Shown in pieces: positions 31,575-44,784 of a stretch of DNA of 64,000 nt. The position numbers and the translations under genes are program-made. The stretch is from NCBI GenBank assembly GCA_020072815.1, contig JAIQGE010000011.1:83334-147333 (forward strand), read 5' to 3'. The notes beneath the pieces were generated by a model. It had not been told where the DNA came from. It did not search any database and saw nothing but the letters and a program-made list of their open reading frames with translations. How positions within the stretch are numbered: the first letter of the stretch is position 1; each line of letters begins with the position of its first letter. The DNA is from Terriglobia bacterium. GTDB lineage: Bacteria > Acidobacteriota > Terriglobia > Terriglobales > Acidobacteriaceae.

Positions 31575-32012
31575 ATGGATGCATTCGTGAGCAGCCAATT
31601 GAAAGAATGGGCCCTATTGCTGACGTTCATTGCCATGTGGGTTTGGATCGCCTACATTGTCACCACGGGCTTGCGACGCAGGCAGCAAACGTCCATGCAG
31701 AAGGCGTTGCTGGAAAAGTTTGCGTCGGCGCATGACTTTGCCGAGTTCATGCAGTCGCCGGCGGGGCAGAAATATGTGATGAGCTTTACTGATGCCGTCA
31801 CCAGTCCGCGGCAGGCGATCTTGAAAACCGTGCAGATCGGGATGGTGCTGGCGTTTGCCGGTGTGGGATTGCTGGGGGCCGCCCTGCGCAATCGGCTCTG
31901 GTTTGTGGACATTCTCGGGATGCTTTCCATTTGCATGGGCGCGGGCTTTCTGGTTTCGGCTGTCGTCTCGTACTTTATCGCGAGAAAAATGGATGCGGGA
32001 GTGAAGGAGTGA
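31575..32012 (+). CDS. Small inner-membrane protein
   Basis: 145 residues with three predicted membrane helices (about 12-32, 88-105 and 112-135) and a cytosolic loop with MQKALLEKFASAHDFAEFMQ and FMQSPAGQKYVMSF. It precedes the ECF sigma factor gene by 37 bases and might be its sensor or partner, inferred from position. No named family. Confidence 0.7.
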   Translation: MDAFVSSQLKEWALLLTFIAMWVWIAYIVTTGLRRRQQTSMQKALLEKFASAHDFAEFMQSPAGQKYVMSFTDAVTSPRQAILKTVQIGMVLAFAGVGLLGAALRNRLWFVDILGMLSICMGAGFLVSAVVSYFIARKMDAGVKE

Positions 32013-32049
32013 GGGCTTGGTTGCCATAACCGGAGAACGGCAAATCCTG

Positions 32050-32583
32050 ATGGCCATGACCAAAACACGCAGCGATGCCGCGCGCGAGGAGCAGGCGGCG
32101 CAGGCGGAATTTGAGATCTTCTATCTGCGGACGGCGCGGACGCTGCATGGCTACCTGTGCCGGCTGAGCCGCGATCCGGCCACGGCGGATGAAGTCCTGC
32201 AGGACGCTTACATCCGCATGATCGCAGTACCCTCCATGGACGAAGCCGGCCGCAAGGCCTACCTTTACACCACGGCCACCAACATCCTGCGCGACCGCTG
32301 GCGGCGGCAGAAGCGCGAACGCGAATGGACTGAACAGAGCAGCGTGACGGAAGAAACCCACCAGAATTTCAACCTTCCCGTGGACATGGCGGCGGTGTTC
32401 GACCAACTGGGCGCGCAGGAACGCGCCGTGCTGTGGCTGGCCCACGTGGAAGAGATGAGCCACAAGGAAATCAGCGCTATTCTAGGCGTGAAAGAGCAGA
32501 GCGTCCGGGTGATGGTATTCCGCGCGCGAGAGAAAGCGAAAGACTTGCTGGAAAAAGCAGGGTTCAGAGGGTCCCATGAGTAA
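32050..32583 (+). CDS. ECF-type RNA polymerase sigma factor
   Basis: 177 residues from ATG 32050 (a GGAGAA lies 13 bases upstream; TTG 32017 also possible). Region 2: FYLRTARTLHGYLCRLS and ADEVLQDAYIRM, with KAYLYTTATNILRDRWRR; region 4: LGAQERAVLWLAHVEEMSHK and ISAILGVKEQSVRVMVFRAR. It overlaps the next gene by 8 bases. Target promoters are unknown. The two flanking membrane proteins may act as anti-sigma or sensor. Confidence 0.9.
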   Translation: MAMTKTRSDAAREEQAAQAEFEIFYLRTARTLHGYLCRLSRDPATADEVLQDAYIRMIAVPSMDEAGRKAYLYTTATNILRDRWRRQKREREWTEQSSVTEETHQNFNLPVDMAAVFDQLGAQERAVLWLAHVEEMSHKEISAILGVKEQSVRVMVFRAREKAKDLLEKAGFRGSHE

Positions 32584-32923
32584 TGATTTTCAATTTGATG
32601 CTCTGATCAAGAAGATGGCCGACGATCATCGGCCGCAACTGCCCAGCCCGGGACTGATCTGGTGGCGGGCGCAAGTCCTCAAAAAACTGGAAGCAAAAGA
32701 GCGGGTTGAACGTCCCATGGCGATCATGCGGATGGTGGTGTCCGCGGTGGGCGCCGCGTTGTTACTGGGATTGGTGGCCGTGAATTGGCTGACGTTTCAT
32801 GCCGGAACTCAGCAGAGCAATCTCATCCTGCTGCTGGCCGTGGCGGTTGCTGCCGCAGCCGCGATTATCTTTGCCACCAGTTTGCGGACATTCAAGGTGC
32901 GAGATTCCAGCTTCCACCAATAG
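32576..32923 (+). CDS. Membrane protein, candidate anti-sigma partner
   Basis: 115 residues. N-terminal cytosolic segment of about 45 residues (LIKKMADDHRPQLPSPGLIWW) and two membrane helices (MRMVVSAVGAALLLGLVAVN and LILLLAVAVAAAAAIIFA). ATG overlaps the sigma factor end by 8 bases, so translation is coupled. No zinc-finger HxxxCxxC of typical anti-sigma factors, so the role is inferred from context. Confidence 0.7.
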   Translation: MSNDFQFDALIKKMADDHRPQLPSPGLIWWRAQVLKKLEAKERVERPMAIMRMVVSAVGAALLLGLVAVNWLTFHAGTQQSNLILLLAVAVAAAAAIIFATSLRTFKVRDSSFHQ

Positions 32924-32960
32924 CGAAGCTCTGGTAGTATGCCGTCGCTCGGAGGAACGC

Positions 32961-33188
32961 ATGGAAGATCTTGGAATTGTCCTGTCGCTGGCGATGCTGG
33001 TTGTGAGCATCATCCTGATCATCGCGCAGCTGCGGCTTTTCAGCATTGACCGCACGCTGAAAAGCATTCTTGCCGTCTTGTCCCAGCAAAACCCACAATC
33101 GTCGCAGGCGCCGCCGGATGCCCAAGACATCGAGGCCCAGCGCGCCAAAATCGCCGAGGTCCAGAAAAACTGGCCGGGATACAAGTGA
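32961..33188 (+). CDS. Small membrane-anchored protein
   Basis: 75 residues: one N-terminal membrane helix (IVLSLAMLVVSIILIIAQL), then a polar tail with QNPQSSQAPPDAQ and a helix EAQRAKIAEVQKNWPGYK. Shine-Dalgarno GGAGG lies 6 bases before the ATG at 32961. Function unknown. Confidence 0.7.
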   Translation: MEDLGIVLSLAMLVVSIILIIAQLRLFSIDRTLKSILAVLSQQNPQSSQAPPDAQDIEAQRAKIAEVQKNWPGYK

Positions 33189-33210
33189 GCAGCGGCGATA
33201 GGATGCCGCG

Positions 33211-34377
33211 CTAGGAATAGAATTCAGCGATGGATTCCACCACGTGGCGCTGTTCCGCCTCTTCCAGTTCGGGGAACATGGGCAGCGCCAGGACTTCAGC
33301 GGCGGCCAGCTCGGCTTCCGGCAGATCGCCTTTCGCGTTGCCCAGGTAGCTGAAGCACTTTTGCAGGTGCAGGGGCACGGGATAGTAAATCTCTGAGCCA
33401 ACGCCGCGGTCTTTGAGGAAGTCTCGCAGCTTGTCGCGCTGCTGCACGCGAACCACGTATTGATGGTAGATGTGGTGAGCTTCCTTGCGGGTCTTGAGCA
33501 ATGTCACGGGGGCGGGCGAGTTGGCTCCGGTCCGGGTGAGTCCAGCGGCGGCGAATAGCTGATCGTAAATCTTTGCCCGCTGGCGGCGAGCATCATTCCA
33601 GCGCGGCAGATAGCGCATCTTCACCCGCAGCACCGCGGCTTGGATGGAATCCATGCGGCTGTTGGCGCCGATTTCATCGTGGTAATAGCGCTGCTTGGCG
33701 CCGTGATTGCGCAACGAGCGCACGTGTTCGGCGAGTACAGGGTCGCTGGTGGTGAGGACGCCGGCATCGCCAAAAGCGCTTAAGTTCTTGGTGGGATAAA
33801 AACTGAACGCTGCGGCATCGCCCAGCGCGCCGGCGGGTTTTCCGTTCCACGATGCTCCCACGGCCTGCGCGGCATCCTCAATTACGCGAAGCTTGAATTC
33901 AGCTGCGAGTCGCCCGAGGGCATCCATGTCCGCACACTGGCCGTAAAGATGCACGGGCATGATGGCATGGCGGCGCGGCGCGGAGCTTCGCAGGGCCTGG
34001 GCAACTTTGGCGGGATCAATATTCAGTGTTTCCCGATCAACGTCCACGAACACCGGACGGGCGCCGGCGCGGAGGATGGAACTGGCGGTGGCAAAGAAAC
34101 TAAAAGGCGTGGTGATGACCGAATCGCCGTTGGTGACGCCGGCGGCGGCCATCGCCAGCCAGAGGGCGTCCGTGCCGGAGGCGCAGGCCACGGATTCGGT
34201 GGTCCCGCAGAGGGCGGCAAACTCCCGCTCAAAGGCCGTAACTTCATCACCCAGAATGTACTTCTGCGAGTCGCAGACCCGGGTGACCGCCGCCAGGACT
34301 TCTTCGCGCAGGCCGGCATATTGGCGCGCCAAGTCCAGCATAGGCACTTCCAGCGACTTTTGGCTCGCGGTTTTCAC
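33211..34377 (-). CDS. DegT/DnrJ/EryC1/StrS sugar aminotransferase
   Basis: 388 residues, PLP-dependent aminotransferase acting on nucleotide-linked ketosugars. MLDLARQYAGLREEVL at the start, VACASGTDALWLAMAAAGV, ITTPFSFFATASSILRAG, PVHLYGQCADMDAL, and the PLP lysine in FSFYPTKNLSAFGDAGVL. Later YNHG-like LRNHGAKQRYYHDEIGANSRMD. It stands alone here, so the sugar cannot be named. It converges with the gene ending at 33188. Confidence 0.92.
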   Translation of the reverse strand: MKTASQKSLEVPMLDLARQYAGLREEVLAAVTRVCDSQKYILGDEVTAFEREFAALCGTTESVACASGTDALWLAMAAAGVTNGDSVITTPFSFFATASSILRAGARPVFVDVDRETLNIDPAKVAQALRSSAPRRHAIMPVHLYGQCADMDALGRLAAEFKLRVIEDAAQAVGASWNGKPAGALGDAAAFSFYPTKNLSAFGDAGVLTTSDPVLAEHVRSLRNHGAKQRYYHDEIGANSRMDSIQAAVLRVKMRYLPRWNDARRQRAKIYDQLFAAAGLTRTGANSPAPVTLLKTRKEAHHIYHQYVVRVQQRDKLRDFLKDRGVGSEIYYPVPLHLQKCFSYLGNAKGDLPEAELAAAEVLALPMFPELEEAEQRHVVESIAEFYS

Positions 34378-34424
34378 AAGGGTATGAAGTGGATTTTAGC
34401 ATCCCAAATGGGGCTAAGGTACTT

Positions 34425-34453
34425 TTGCCGATAGACCCATGAAAAGCTACAAT
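34425..34453 (+). promoter_or_regulatory. Promoter of hfq
   Basis: TTGCCG (34425-34430), 17-bp spacer, TACAAT (34448-34453), about 80 bases upstream of the hfq ATG; divergent from the aminotransferase gene. Confidence 0.6.
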
Positions 34454-34533
34454 GTATCCAGCCGTAAGATGTAAGGTAAGAAAGCTGTTTCCCTTGAGTT
34501 CCAGGTAGAACTTAACAGGAGAAAGATCGGCAA

Positions 34534-34818
34534 ATGGAAACCAAGCCGGCACAAAACATACAGGACTCCTTTTTGAACACTGCGCGAAAGGACAAGACGC
34601 AGGTCACCATCTACCTTTTGAGCGGAGTCAAGCTGACGGGCCGCATACGGTCGTTCGACAAGTACTCGGTCGTCCTGGAAACCAACAATCAGGAGCAGCT
34701 CATCTTCAAACATGCCATCTCCACGGTGGTCATGTCCAAGGGAAGCCACCATGATGTCCGCGGGGGACATCATGCGGGAGCTGAAGCCGAGCACGCACCG
34801 GCCAAAGTAGAGGGCTAA
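34534..34818 (+). CDS. hfq: RNA chaperone Hfq
   Basis: 94 residues. Sm1 motif [20 protein letters not shown] and Sm2 [14 protein letters not shown] at the N terminus binds U-rich RNA on the proximal face. The C-terminal tail is His-rich ([14 protein letters not shown]). A Shine-Dalgarno AGGAGAAAG stands 10 bases upstream. It is followed by hflX 42 bases later, the classic hfq-hflX order. Confidence 0.96.
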   Translation: METKPAQNIQDSFLNTARKDKTQVTIYLLSGVKLTGRIRSFDKYSVVLETNNQEQLIFKHAISTVVMSKGSHHDVRGGHHAGAEAEHAPAKVEG

Positions 34819-34860
34819 TCTATTCCTGGGCCGCGTTCCCGCTTTCGTAAACCGGCGGGT

Positions 34861-36246
34861 ATGTCCACCGGTCGCGACCGGCCGGAGCGAGCATTCCTGG
34901 TGGCGGTGGAGTTTCGCCACCGTTCGCGCACGGACCGCGACGTGGAGCTGCCGCCCAGCGCCGTGCTGGCCCGCGATGCCGCGCGCCACACGGAAACCCA
35001 GCAGCCGGACGCGGGACCTTCTCCGCGGCTGCGTCCTGGCCTAGAAGAATCTCTGGCGGAGTTCCGCGAACTGGCAACTTCTGCCGGCGCGGAGATTGTG
35101 GGCGAGTTCATACAGCGCCGCGACCGGCCTGATCCCGCCACGCTGATGGGCATCGGCAAATTACAGGAGATTGCCGGAGCCGTAGCGTCAGCGCAAGCCG
35201 ACCTGGTGCTGATTGACCACGATCTCTCGCCTTCCCAGCAACGCAATATTGAAAACGAAGTGAATGCGCGGGTGATTGACCGCACCCAGCTTATCCTGGA
35301 CATTTTTGCCCGCCACGCTCGCAGTCGTGAAGGCCAGTTGCAAGTGGAACTGGCGCAGCTGGAGTACATGTTGCCCCGGCTGGCCGGGCGCGGCATTGAG
35401 ATGTCACAACTGGGCGGCGGCATCGGCACGCGCGGTCCGGGTGAAACGCAACTGGAGACCGACCGCCGCAAGATTTACCGGCGCATTCGCCACATCAAGC
35501 AGCAGGTGGAAGAAGTGCGGCGGGTGCGGGCGCAACAGCGGCAGCGCCGGGAATCCGTCCCGCTGCCCACGGTGGCGCTGGTCGGCTACACCAATGCCGG
35601 CAAGTCAACGCTGTTCAACGCGCTGACGGATGCCGGCGTGGTTGCTTCGTCGCGCATGTTTGCCACGCTGGACCCGACCATCCGCGGGATTACGCTTCCC
35701 AGCAAGCGCCGCGTGCTGCTGTCAGACACGGTAGGTTTTATCCGCAGCCTGCCGACCACGCTGGTGACCGCCTTCCGCGCCACGCTGGAAGAAGTGCAGC
35801 GCGCCGCGCTGCTGCTGCACGTTTGCGACGTGACCAGCCCGGTGGCGCAGGAGCAGCAACAGCAGGTGGAGAAAGTGCTGAAGGACCTGGAAGTCCAGAA
35901 CACGCCGCAGATCCGCGTGATGAACAAGATTGACTTGCTGCCGGAAGCACAGCGGCGGTCGCTGGCCAGTACGCCTTCCACGGTGTACATTTCGTCGGCC
36001 CAGCGCCTGGGTTTGGACGATCTCCAAGCGGCGATTGACCAGCGGATCAGCATTGACGCTTTGCGCCACCTGCGCCTGCGTATCCCGCAGAGCGAAGGCA
36101 AGCTGCTGGCGCAGATTGAGGCCCGCGCGCACGTGGTGAAGCGGGCTTACCGCGATGCGACAGTGCAACTGGAAGTGGACGCGCCGGAATCGCTGGCACG
36201 CGCGCTGGATGCGTATGTGGTCAAGCCGCGGGCTAAGAAGAAATAA
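34861..36246 (+). CDS. hflX: Ribosome-associated GTPase HflX
   Basis: 461 residues. N-terminal HflX domain with SLAEFRELATSAGAEIVG and RPDPATLMGIGKLQEI, the Gly-rich SQLGGGIGTRGPGETQLETD loop, then the GTPase domain: G1 VGYTNAGKST at residues about 240-249, G3 DTVGFI, G4 NKID. It splits stalled ribosomes under stress. Start at ATG 34861. Confidence 0.95.
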   Translation: MSTGRDRPERAFLVAVEFRHRSRTDRDVELPPSAVLARDAARHTETQQPDAGPSPRLRPGLEESLAEFRELATSAGAEIVGEFIQRRDRPDPATLMGIGKLQEIAGAVASAQADLVLIDHDLSPSQQRNIENEVNARVIDRTQLILDIFARHARSREGQLQVELAQLEYMLPRLAGRGIEMSQLGGGIGTRGPGETQLETDRRKIYRRIRHIKQQVEEVRRVRAQQRQRRESVPLPTVALVGYTNAGKSTLFNALTDAGVVASSRMFATLDPTIRGITLPSKRRVLLSDTVGFIRSLPTTLVTAFRATLEEVQRAALLLHVCDVTSPVAQEQQQQVEKVLKDLEVQNTPQIRVMNKIDLLPEAQRRSLASTPSTVYISSAQRLGLDDLQAAIDQRISIDALRHLRLRIPQSEGKLLAQIEARAHVVKRAYRDATVQLEVDAPESLARALDAYVVKPRAKKK

Positions 36247-36265
36247 CCGCGACCCATTTGACCAT

Positions 36266-38020
36266 CTAATGAGGTTGAGTTCCGGACGTAGACTCCACCG
36301 GGACGACGACTCCGGCATTGGCTGTGCCGATGGCGCCCGTATGTTCGTCGCGCACCGCCAGCCGCAGCGGGTACGAGCCGGCCGCGAGATCGAAAGTAAC
36401 GCGGCAAGGGACGTACGTCTTCATCACGTGGTCGTAGTCAGCGTGCTTCAAGCCGGAGGTGATGGTGAAACTCTCCGTCCGCACGGCTTCGCCTTTTTCG
36501 GAATAGACCTGCACCACGCAGCTCAAATCGGCATGGTAGAGATCGTCTTCCGTCCGGTCGAAGGATACCGAGTGGGGATCAATCACAAAGGTTACCCGGA
36601 CTTTGTTTTGCGTCCGGGCGGACGGCGGCTCCACCTGGGCCTGGAACAGCAGCGTTGTGGAAGCGGGCGTCTGCGGGTCCACGGCTTTGCCCAGCTCAAT
36701 GGCGCGCTGCCGCGGAGATTCAGCCTGATACGCCGCGAGGCTGGCGGCATAGTAACCCAGCCGGTAGCGAAGCTTGACGCCGTGGCGGACGGTCTTCACC
36801 TGGATCTTGCGGAACTTGCCGTCCCAGTTCTTGTTATCAGGATAGTAGCCGAGCGTGTAGTAGGTGGAGCCGTCTTCCATGCTGGCCAGGATGACTTTGC
36901 CGAAGTCCGTAGTGTTGTAGTAAGCGCGCCCGCCGGTCTCGTCGGCCAGTTCGTCCATGGTGGCGCGGGCGTTGCTCAGTCTGTCAGAGAGTTTGTCAGC
37001 GTTTTGCAGAGTCAGCTTGCGGCCGTATTCGTCATGACCGTCATTACCGATCTGGAACAGATCAGAGTTCATGGGGATGCCGTGGAGGTCAACCGGATAC
37101 ATGGCAATTTGCGCGCTCATCAGGCGATCAGCGATGCGGGCGATTTGCAGGCTGTAGTTGTCCGCCGCGTCGCGATTTTGAAACTTGAGGTCGCTGACCA
37201 ATGAGGTCAAGGGAAAGGCTTCAGAAATCCAAATTACGTTCTTGCGTCCCGGATAGGCGGCCAGGGCCTGGGCCAGGGCTTCCAGCGCGTCCAGCGCGTC
37301 CAGCGTGAACAGCACGCGATTGTTGGTTTGCGCGCTCTGCGTGCGCGCGTCAAATTGAATAATGCGCTCCAGCATGGCCTCCGGAATGTGCTGGGCCAGT
37401 TGCCAGGGAATGAGCGAAGGCGTGGCGTCACTCATGGGGTTGGGCATCAGGGGAGAGTTCTTGCTGTTCAGATTGCCGACCACGCGGCGCAATACTTCGG
37501 GATCGCTGGTGAAATCCTGAATCAGTTGCAATTTTGCGCCAAGCAGGAAAATGGCCACGGGCCGGCCCTGCGGGAGTTGGTCCACGATCTTGAGCAGCCG
37601 AAGCCGGGCGTCTGTCTGGTTCAAGTTGGGCGTGTTCAGCCAATCCAAAAGAATCACGTTGAGCGCGCCCGTGGTCTTGTACGCGGGGATGTTGGTAAAA
37701 ACATTTTCCGGAAGTTTGGCGGCCGCCGCTACAGCTTTTGCGGGCTCTAAGGTGGCGCTGGCCGGCGGCTGAAAGCTGAACACTTTGATCTGCTGCGGCT
37801 TGCCGTCTTCGAAGAGAGTGAAGTCGTCTTTGTTCAGGTCGGCGATGGGCTTGCCTTTTGCGTCGGTGGAGATCACGTCCACTACGACCAGGCGGGTGGT
37901 GGCGCGTATTTTGGTAAGCGGCTCTTTCGCGGGAGGGCGGTCCGTTGTTTGGGCGGAGGCCGCCGTCGCGGGAAGCAAAGCCATCACTGCAATCCAGATG
38001 GAGCGGAAAAAGCGTTGCAT
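36266..38020 (-). CDS. Secreted VWFA-domain protein of acidobacterial type
   Basis: 584 residues. Signal peptide (WIAVMALLPATAASAQ), then RLVVVDVISTDAKGKPI and DLNKDDFTLFEDGKPQQIK, the pattern of acidobacterial VWFA-related proteins. A von Willebrand A-like part follows with VILLDWLNTPNLNQTDARL and ALAAYPGRKNVIWISEAF. Later GGRAYYNTTDFGKVI and YYTLGYYPDNKNWDGKFR. The C-terminal quarter is beta-rich. Secreted or periplasmic; ligand unknown. Confidence 0.85.
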   Translation of the reverse strand: MQRFFRSIWIAVMALLPATAASAQTTDRPPAKEPLTKIRATTRLVVVDVISTDAKGKPIADLNKDDFTLFEDGKPQQIKVFSFQPPASATLEPAKAVAAAAKLPENVFTNIPAYKTTGALNVILLDWLNTPNLNQTDARLRLLKIVDQLPQGRPVAIFLLGAKLQLIQDFTSDPEVLRRVVGNLNSKNSPLMPNPMSDATPSLIPWQLAQHIPEAMLERIIQFDARTQSAQTNNRVLFTLDALDALEALAQALAAYPGRKNVIWISEAFPLTSLVSDLKFQNRDAADNYSLQIARIADRLMSAQIAMYPVDLHGIPMNSDLFQIGNDGHDEYGRKLTLQNADKLSDRLSNARATMDELADETGGRAYYNTTDFGKVILASMEDGSTYYTLGYYPDNKNWDGKFRKIQVKTVRHGVKLRYRLGYYAASLAAYQAESPRQRAIELGKAVDPQTPASTTLLFQAQVEPPSARTQNKVRVTFVIDPHSVSFDRTEDDLYHADLSCVVQVYSEKGEAVRTESFTITSGLKHADYDHVMKTYVPCRVTFDLAAGSYPLRLAVRDEHTGAIGTANAGVVVPVESTSGTQPH

Positions 38021-38323
38021 GGAGCGGTCTCCTCACTGGGATCTACAGACTTCGCTCACGGGGCAAACGTTAGTTTAGACGCAGGAAGTGAGGCTTTGAT
38101 TCGCGAAGGGAAAATTTAAATGGGCCTGAGACCAAGAAGCGGTGACGGTTTCCTTGGCCACAAGCCCATTCGATCCTGAATCGGATCGGAGGTGATAATT
38201 CCATTCTAGGCCAGTTCCAAGGGGTGTCAAGTGTTTCTCGAGGGTCTTTTTTACTTAGAGCCAGGTCTGTGATTGGGGGCGCACGAGGGCGTAAATATCC
38301 CACAAAACAGGTGTGACGATGGG
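38021..38323. other. Intergenic region
   Basis: 303 bases between the VWFA gene and the TauE/SafE gene, both on the minus strand. I see no gene. A hairpin-like CGATCCTGAATCGGATCGG lies near 38169-38188. A U-tract (plus strand TCTTTTTT near 38245) is present. Confidence 0.35.
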
Positions 38324-38698
38324 CTATTTGGCAGCCAACACCAGGTGCAGGCCGACGATCACTATAAGGACGCCAAATGCCCGGCGCACAACGACTTCGG
38401 GGAGGTGCTGGGCCCAGTGGCCGCCGAAATAGCCGCCCACGGCAAAGCCTAGGGCAATGAGCAGGGCCGCGGGCACGTCTACGTTGCCGGCCTTGTAATA
38501 CTCCCAAAAAGCGAGCGCGCCGATGGGCGCCAGCAGGGCCCCCAGCGACGTCCCCTGGGCCTTGTGCTGGCTCATGCGGAAGACATACACCAAAGCGGGA
38601 ACAATGAGAACTCCGCCGCCGATGCCCACCACGCCGGAGAGCAGGCCGACCAGCAGCCCAAGCAGCAAGTAAGAAAAGATCATCATGAAGAAAATCAT
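38324..38698 (-). CDS. TauE/SafE-type anion (sulfite) exporter, short form
   Basis: 124 residues from the ATG at 38698 (MIFFMMIFSYLLLGLLVG), preferred over an upstream start at 38899 because family proteins begin with this helix. Contains LSGVVGIGGGVLIVPALVYV, the signature of the TauE/SafE family, then GTSLGALLAPIGALAFWEYY and the last two helices. Half-size forms of about 120 residues are common and probably act as dimers. Sulfite or a related anion is the usual family substrate; here it is inferred only. Confidence 0.82.
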   Translation of the reverse strand: MIFFMMIFSYLLLGLLVGLLSGVVGIGGGVLIVPALVYVFRMSQHKAQGTSLGALLAPIGALAFWEYYKAGNVDVPAALLIALGFAVGGYFGGHWAQHLPEVVVRRAFGVLIVIVGLHLVLAAK

Positions 38699-38825
38699 AA
38701 GACGGCGGTGAGGTTGAGCAAAGTGAAAATCCGTGTGGCGGGACGCCAGAATCGCCGAGCGAAGGGCAAAAATAATTTCCTTGCGCGGACGCGACAAGAG
38801 AGTGGGCGAAAAGCGCGTCGGCGCG

Positions 38826-38855
38826 TTGACACTGCCGCAAAGCGGATGATAACTT
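38826..38855 (+). promoter_or_regulatory. Promoter of the ATP synthase operon
   Basis: TTGACA (38826-38831), 18-bp spacer, TAACTT (38850-38855), about 65 bases upstream of the first ORF of the operon. Confidence 0.6.
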
Positions 38856-38919
38856 AGATAGTTTGAAGGTCGTTGCCGATCCGCTCTGTTCACGAACAAC
38901 CTAACAAGAATCTAAGGGA

Positions 38920-39387
38920 ATGGAAGACACACTCAAGCAAGTAGGCGAATTACTGCTTTCCTCCATCCCCACCATCATTTGTCTGCTGGTGGTGTGGACG
39001 GCGTACCGCTTTCTGGTGTTTCCGCGTCTGGAGCAGGTGCTGTCTGAGCGCCATGCCAAGACGGAAGGGGCCGTCCAGCAGGCGCAGGCGGACATTGCCC
39101 AGGCGGAGGCGCGCGTCGCCGACTACGAACGCAAAGTGCGGGAAGCGCGGGCGCAGATCTTCGCCACACAGGAGCAGTATCGCAATCGCGTGCTGGAACA
39201 GCGCAACAACGCGCTGGCCCAGGCGCGCCAGCAGGCGGAGCAGACGGTGAAGTCGGCGCGGGCGGTGCTGGAGCAGGAAGTCGCCGCCGCCAAGGCCACT
39301 TTGCAGACGCAAGCTGATTCCATTGCTGATGAGATCATCCGCAGCATCCTGAAGCCGGGCGCTGCCGCCGCCGCAGGAGGACGCTGA
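38920..39387 (+). CDS. ATP synthase F0 subunit b' (first b-type subunit)
   Basis: 155 residues: membrane helix near residues 12-33 (LLSSIPTIICLLVVWTAYRF), then a long coiled coil rich in Glu, Gln and Ala (KTEGAVQQAQADIAQAEARV) and a C-terminal SIADEIIRSIL. Two different b-type genes in a row, as here, form the heterodimeric peripheral stalk b-b'. First gene of the operon; genes for a and c subunits are absent. Confidence 0.9.
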   Translation: MEDTLKQVGELLLSSIPTIICLLVVWTAYRFLVFPRLEQVLSERHAKTEGAVQQAQADIAQAEARVADYERKVREARAQIFATQEQYRNRVLEQRNNALAQARQQAEQTVKSARAVLEQEVAAAKATLQTQADSIADEIIRSILKPGAAAAAGGR

Positions 39388-39388
39388 T

Positions 39389-40132
39389 ATGAACCTCCGC
39401 GTTCGCCGAATCGCGCTGCTGGCTGTCGCTTTCGCGGCACTTTCTTTCGCTGTGGTGGCCAGCCGAGTCCAAGCTCAGGAAACCGCCAAGCCTGCCGCCA
39501 GCGAGCAGAAAAGCACGCCTTCCCAGGAAATCAAGGAAGCTGCGAGCAAAGTCGAAAGCACAGAAGCCGGCGCAGAAAAGAAAGAAAAGGCCGAAGAAAA
39601 CGAAGGCAAATCGTCAGCCGCGGTGCAAGGCCTGGCGAAACTAACCGGCATGACCGTGGACCACGCGTACTGGTTCAGCGTGGGTTTGAACTTCGCCATT
39701 GTGGTGTTCATTCTGGCTTACTTTGCCAAGAAGAAATTGCCGGGGGTCTTTAAGGGCCGCACGGAATCCATTCAAAAAGGGATGGAAGAGGCAAAGAAGT
39801 CCAGTGACGAAGCGCGCCGCCGATTGACCGAGGTGGAAGAGCGGCTTTCGCGCCTGGACGTGGACATAGCGCAGATGCGCAGCGAGGCTGAGGAAACCGG
39901 ACGCGCGGAAGAAAAACGCATCCTCAGCGAAGGCGAAGCCGAGCGCAAGAGGATTGTGGAAGCCGCGCAGCAGGACATTACCGCGGCCGCGGGCAGCGCG
40001 CGCCGCGAACTCAAGGCCTACGCTACCGAGTTGGCGGTGGACCTGGCGGCCAAAAAGATCCGCGTGGAAAAAAGCACTGACCAGGAACTGGTGCGCGAGT
40101 TTACCGCCAATCTGGGAAAGGACGGCAACTAG
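39389..40132 (+). CDS. atpF: ATP synthase F0 subunit b with N-terminal signal-like extension
   Basis: 247 residues, longer than the usual about 160. A cleavable-looking signal (LLAVAFAALSFAVVASRVQAQ, about 10-30) and a charged Lys/Glu/Ala-rich segment (31-78) come before the real membrane helix (HAYWFSVGLNFAIVVFILAY, 92-111) and the stalk coiled coil. If the signal is cut, the mature N terminus lies in the periplasm as required. Starts one base after the b' gene. Confidence 0.9.
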   Translation: MNLRVRRIALLAVAFAALSFAVVASRVQAQETAKPAASEQKSTPSQEIKEAASKVESTEAGAEKKEKAEENEGKSSAAVQGLAKLTGMTVDHAYWFSVGLNFAIVVFILAYFAKKKLPGVFKGRTESIQKGMEEAKKSSDEARRRLTEVEERLSRLDVDIAQMRSEAEETGRAEEKRILSEGEAERKRIVEAAQQDITAAAGSARRELKAYATELAVDLAAKKIRVEKSTDQELVREFTANLGKDGN

Positions 40133-40672
40133 ATGGCAGTGGTCACGGGCCGGTACGCGCGCGCGTTTGCGGAAGTGATAGCCGCGCACCAGGGCGATGC
40201 GGGAAAAGCCGTGGAAGAACTGGAGCAGATGGCTTCGCTGGTGGACGGCAGCCACGAGCTGCGCAACGTATTTCAGAATCCCGCCGTCGCACAGAAACAA
40301 AAGATCAGCCTGCTGGACGAGATCATCGAAAAGATGGGCGGCTCCAGGCTGTTGCGCAATTTTCTGGCGGTGCTGATTGACCAGCATCGCATCGGGCAGA
40401 TTGCGGAAATCGCCCGCCAGTTCAAGCAGGACTTGGACGCGCGGATGGGAATCGCCGAAGCAAAAGTGAGTTCAGCGCGCGAGTTGACCGCGGCGGAGAA
40501 GAAGAGCCTGGAAAAGGAGCTGGCCGCGACCACGGGAAAGACCATCCGGGCAACGTACGCGGAAGACGCCACGCTCTTGGGAGGCGCGATCGTGCGCGTG
40601 GGCAGCACCATCTATGACGGATCAGTGCGCGGGCGGCTGGAGAAGATGAAGGAACAGATTAGTGGGGCGTAG
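40133..40672 (+). CDS. atpH: ATP synthase F1 subunit delta
   Basis: 179 residues, the stator protein linking stalk b to alpha3beta3. Family features: VVTGRYARAFAEVIAAHQ at the start, LRNFLAVLIDQHRIGQI in the middle, and the C-terminal LLGGAIVRVGSTIYDGSVRGRLEKM. Starts immediately after the atpF stop. A 65-base gap, with an inverted AAATTTCAAGTTTCAAATTT stretch, follows before atpA. Confidence 0.95.
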   Translation: MAVVTGRYARAFAEVIAAHQGDAGKAVEELEQMASLVDGSHELRNVFQNPAVAQKQKISLLDEIIEKMGGSRLLRNFLAVLIDQHRIGQIAEIARQFKQDLDARMGIAEAKVSSARELTAAEKKSLEKELAATTGKTIRATYAEDATLLGGAIVRVGSTIYDGSVRGRLEKMKEQISGA

Positions 40673-40734
40673 GGGGAGAAAAGGAGATTTGAAATTTCAA
40701 GTTTCAAATTTGAAATTTCAGATTCCCAGTCTAA

Positions 40735-42276
<1,542 letters not shown>

Positions 42277-42279
42277 TTC

Positions 42280-44774
<2,495 letters not shown>

Positions 44775-44784
44775 GAGGCGAGAG

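Noticed and set aside
38070..38840. 256-codon minus-strand ORF overlapping the TauE gene
   Set aside because: Different frame from the gene with the GIGGGVLIVP signature and without membrane helices.
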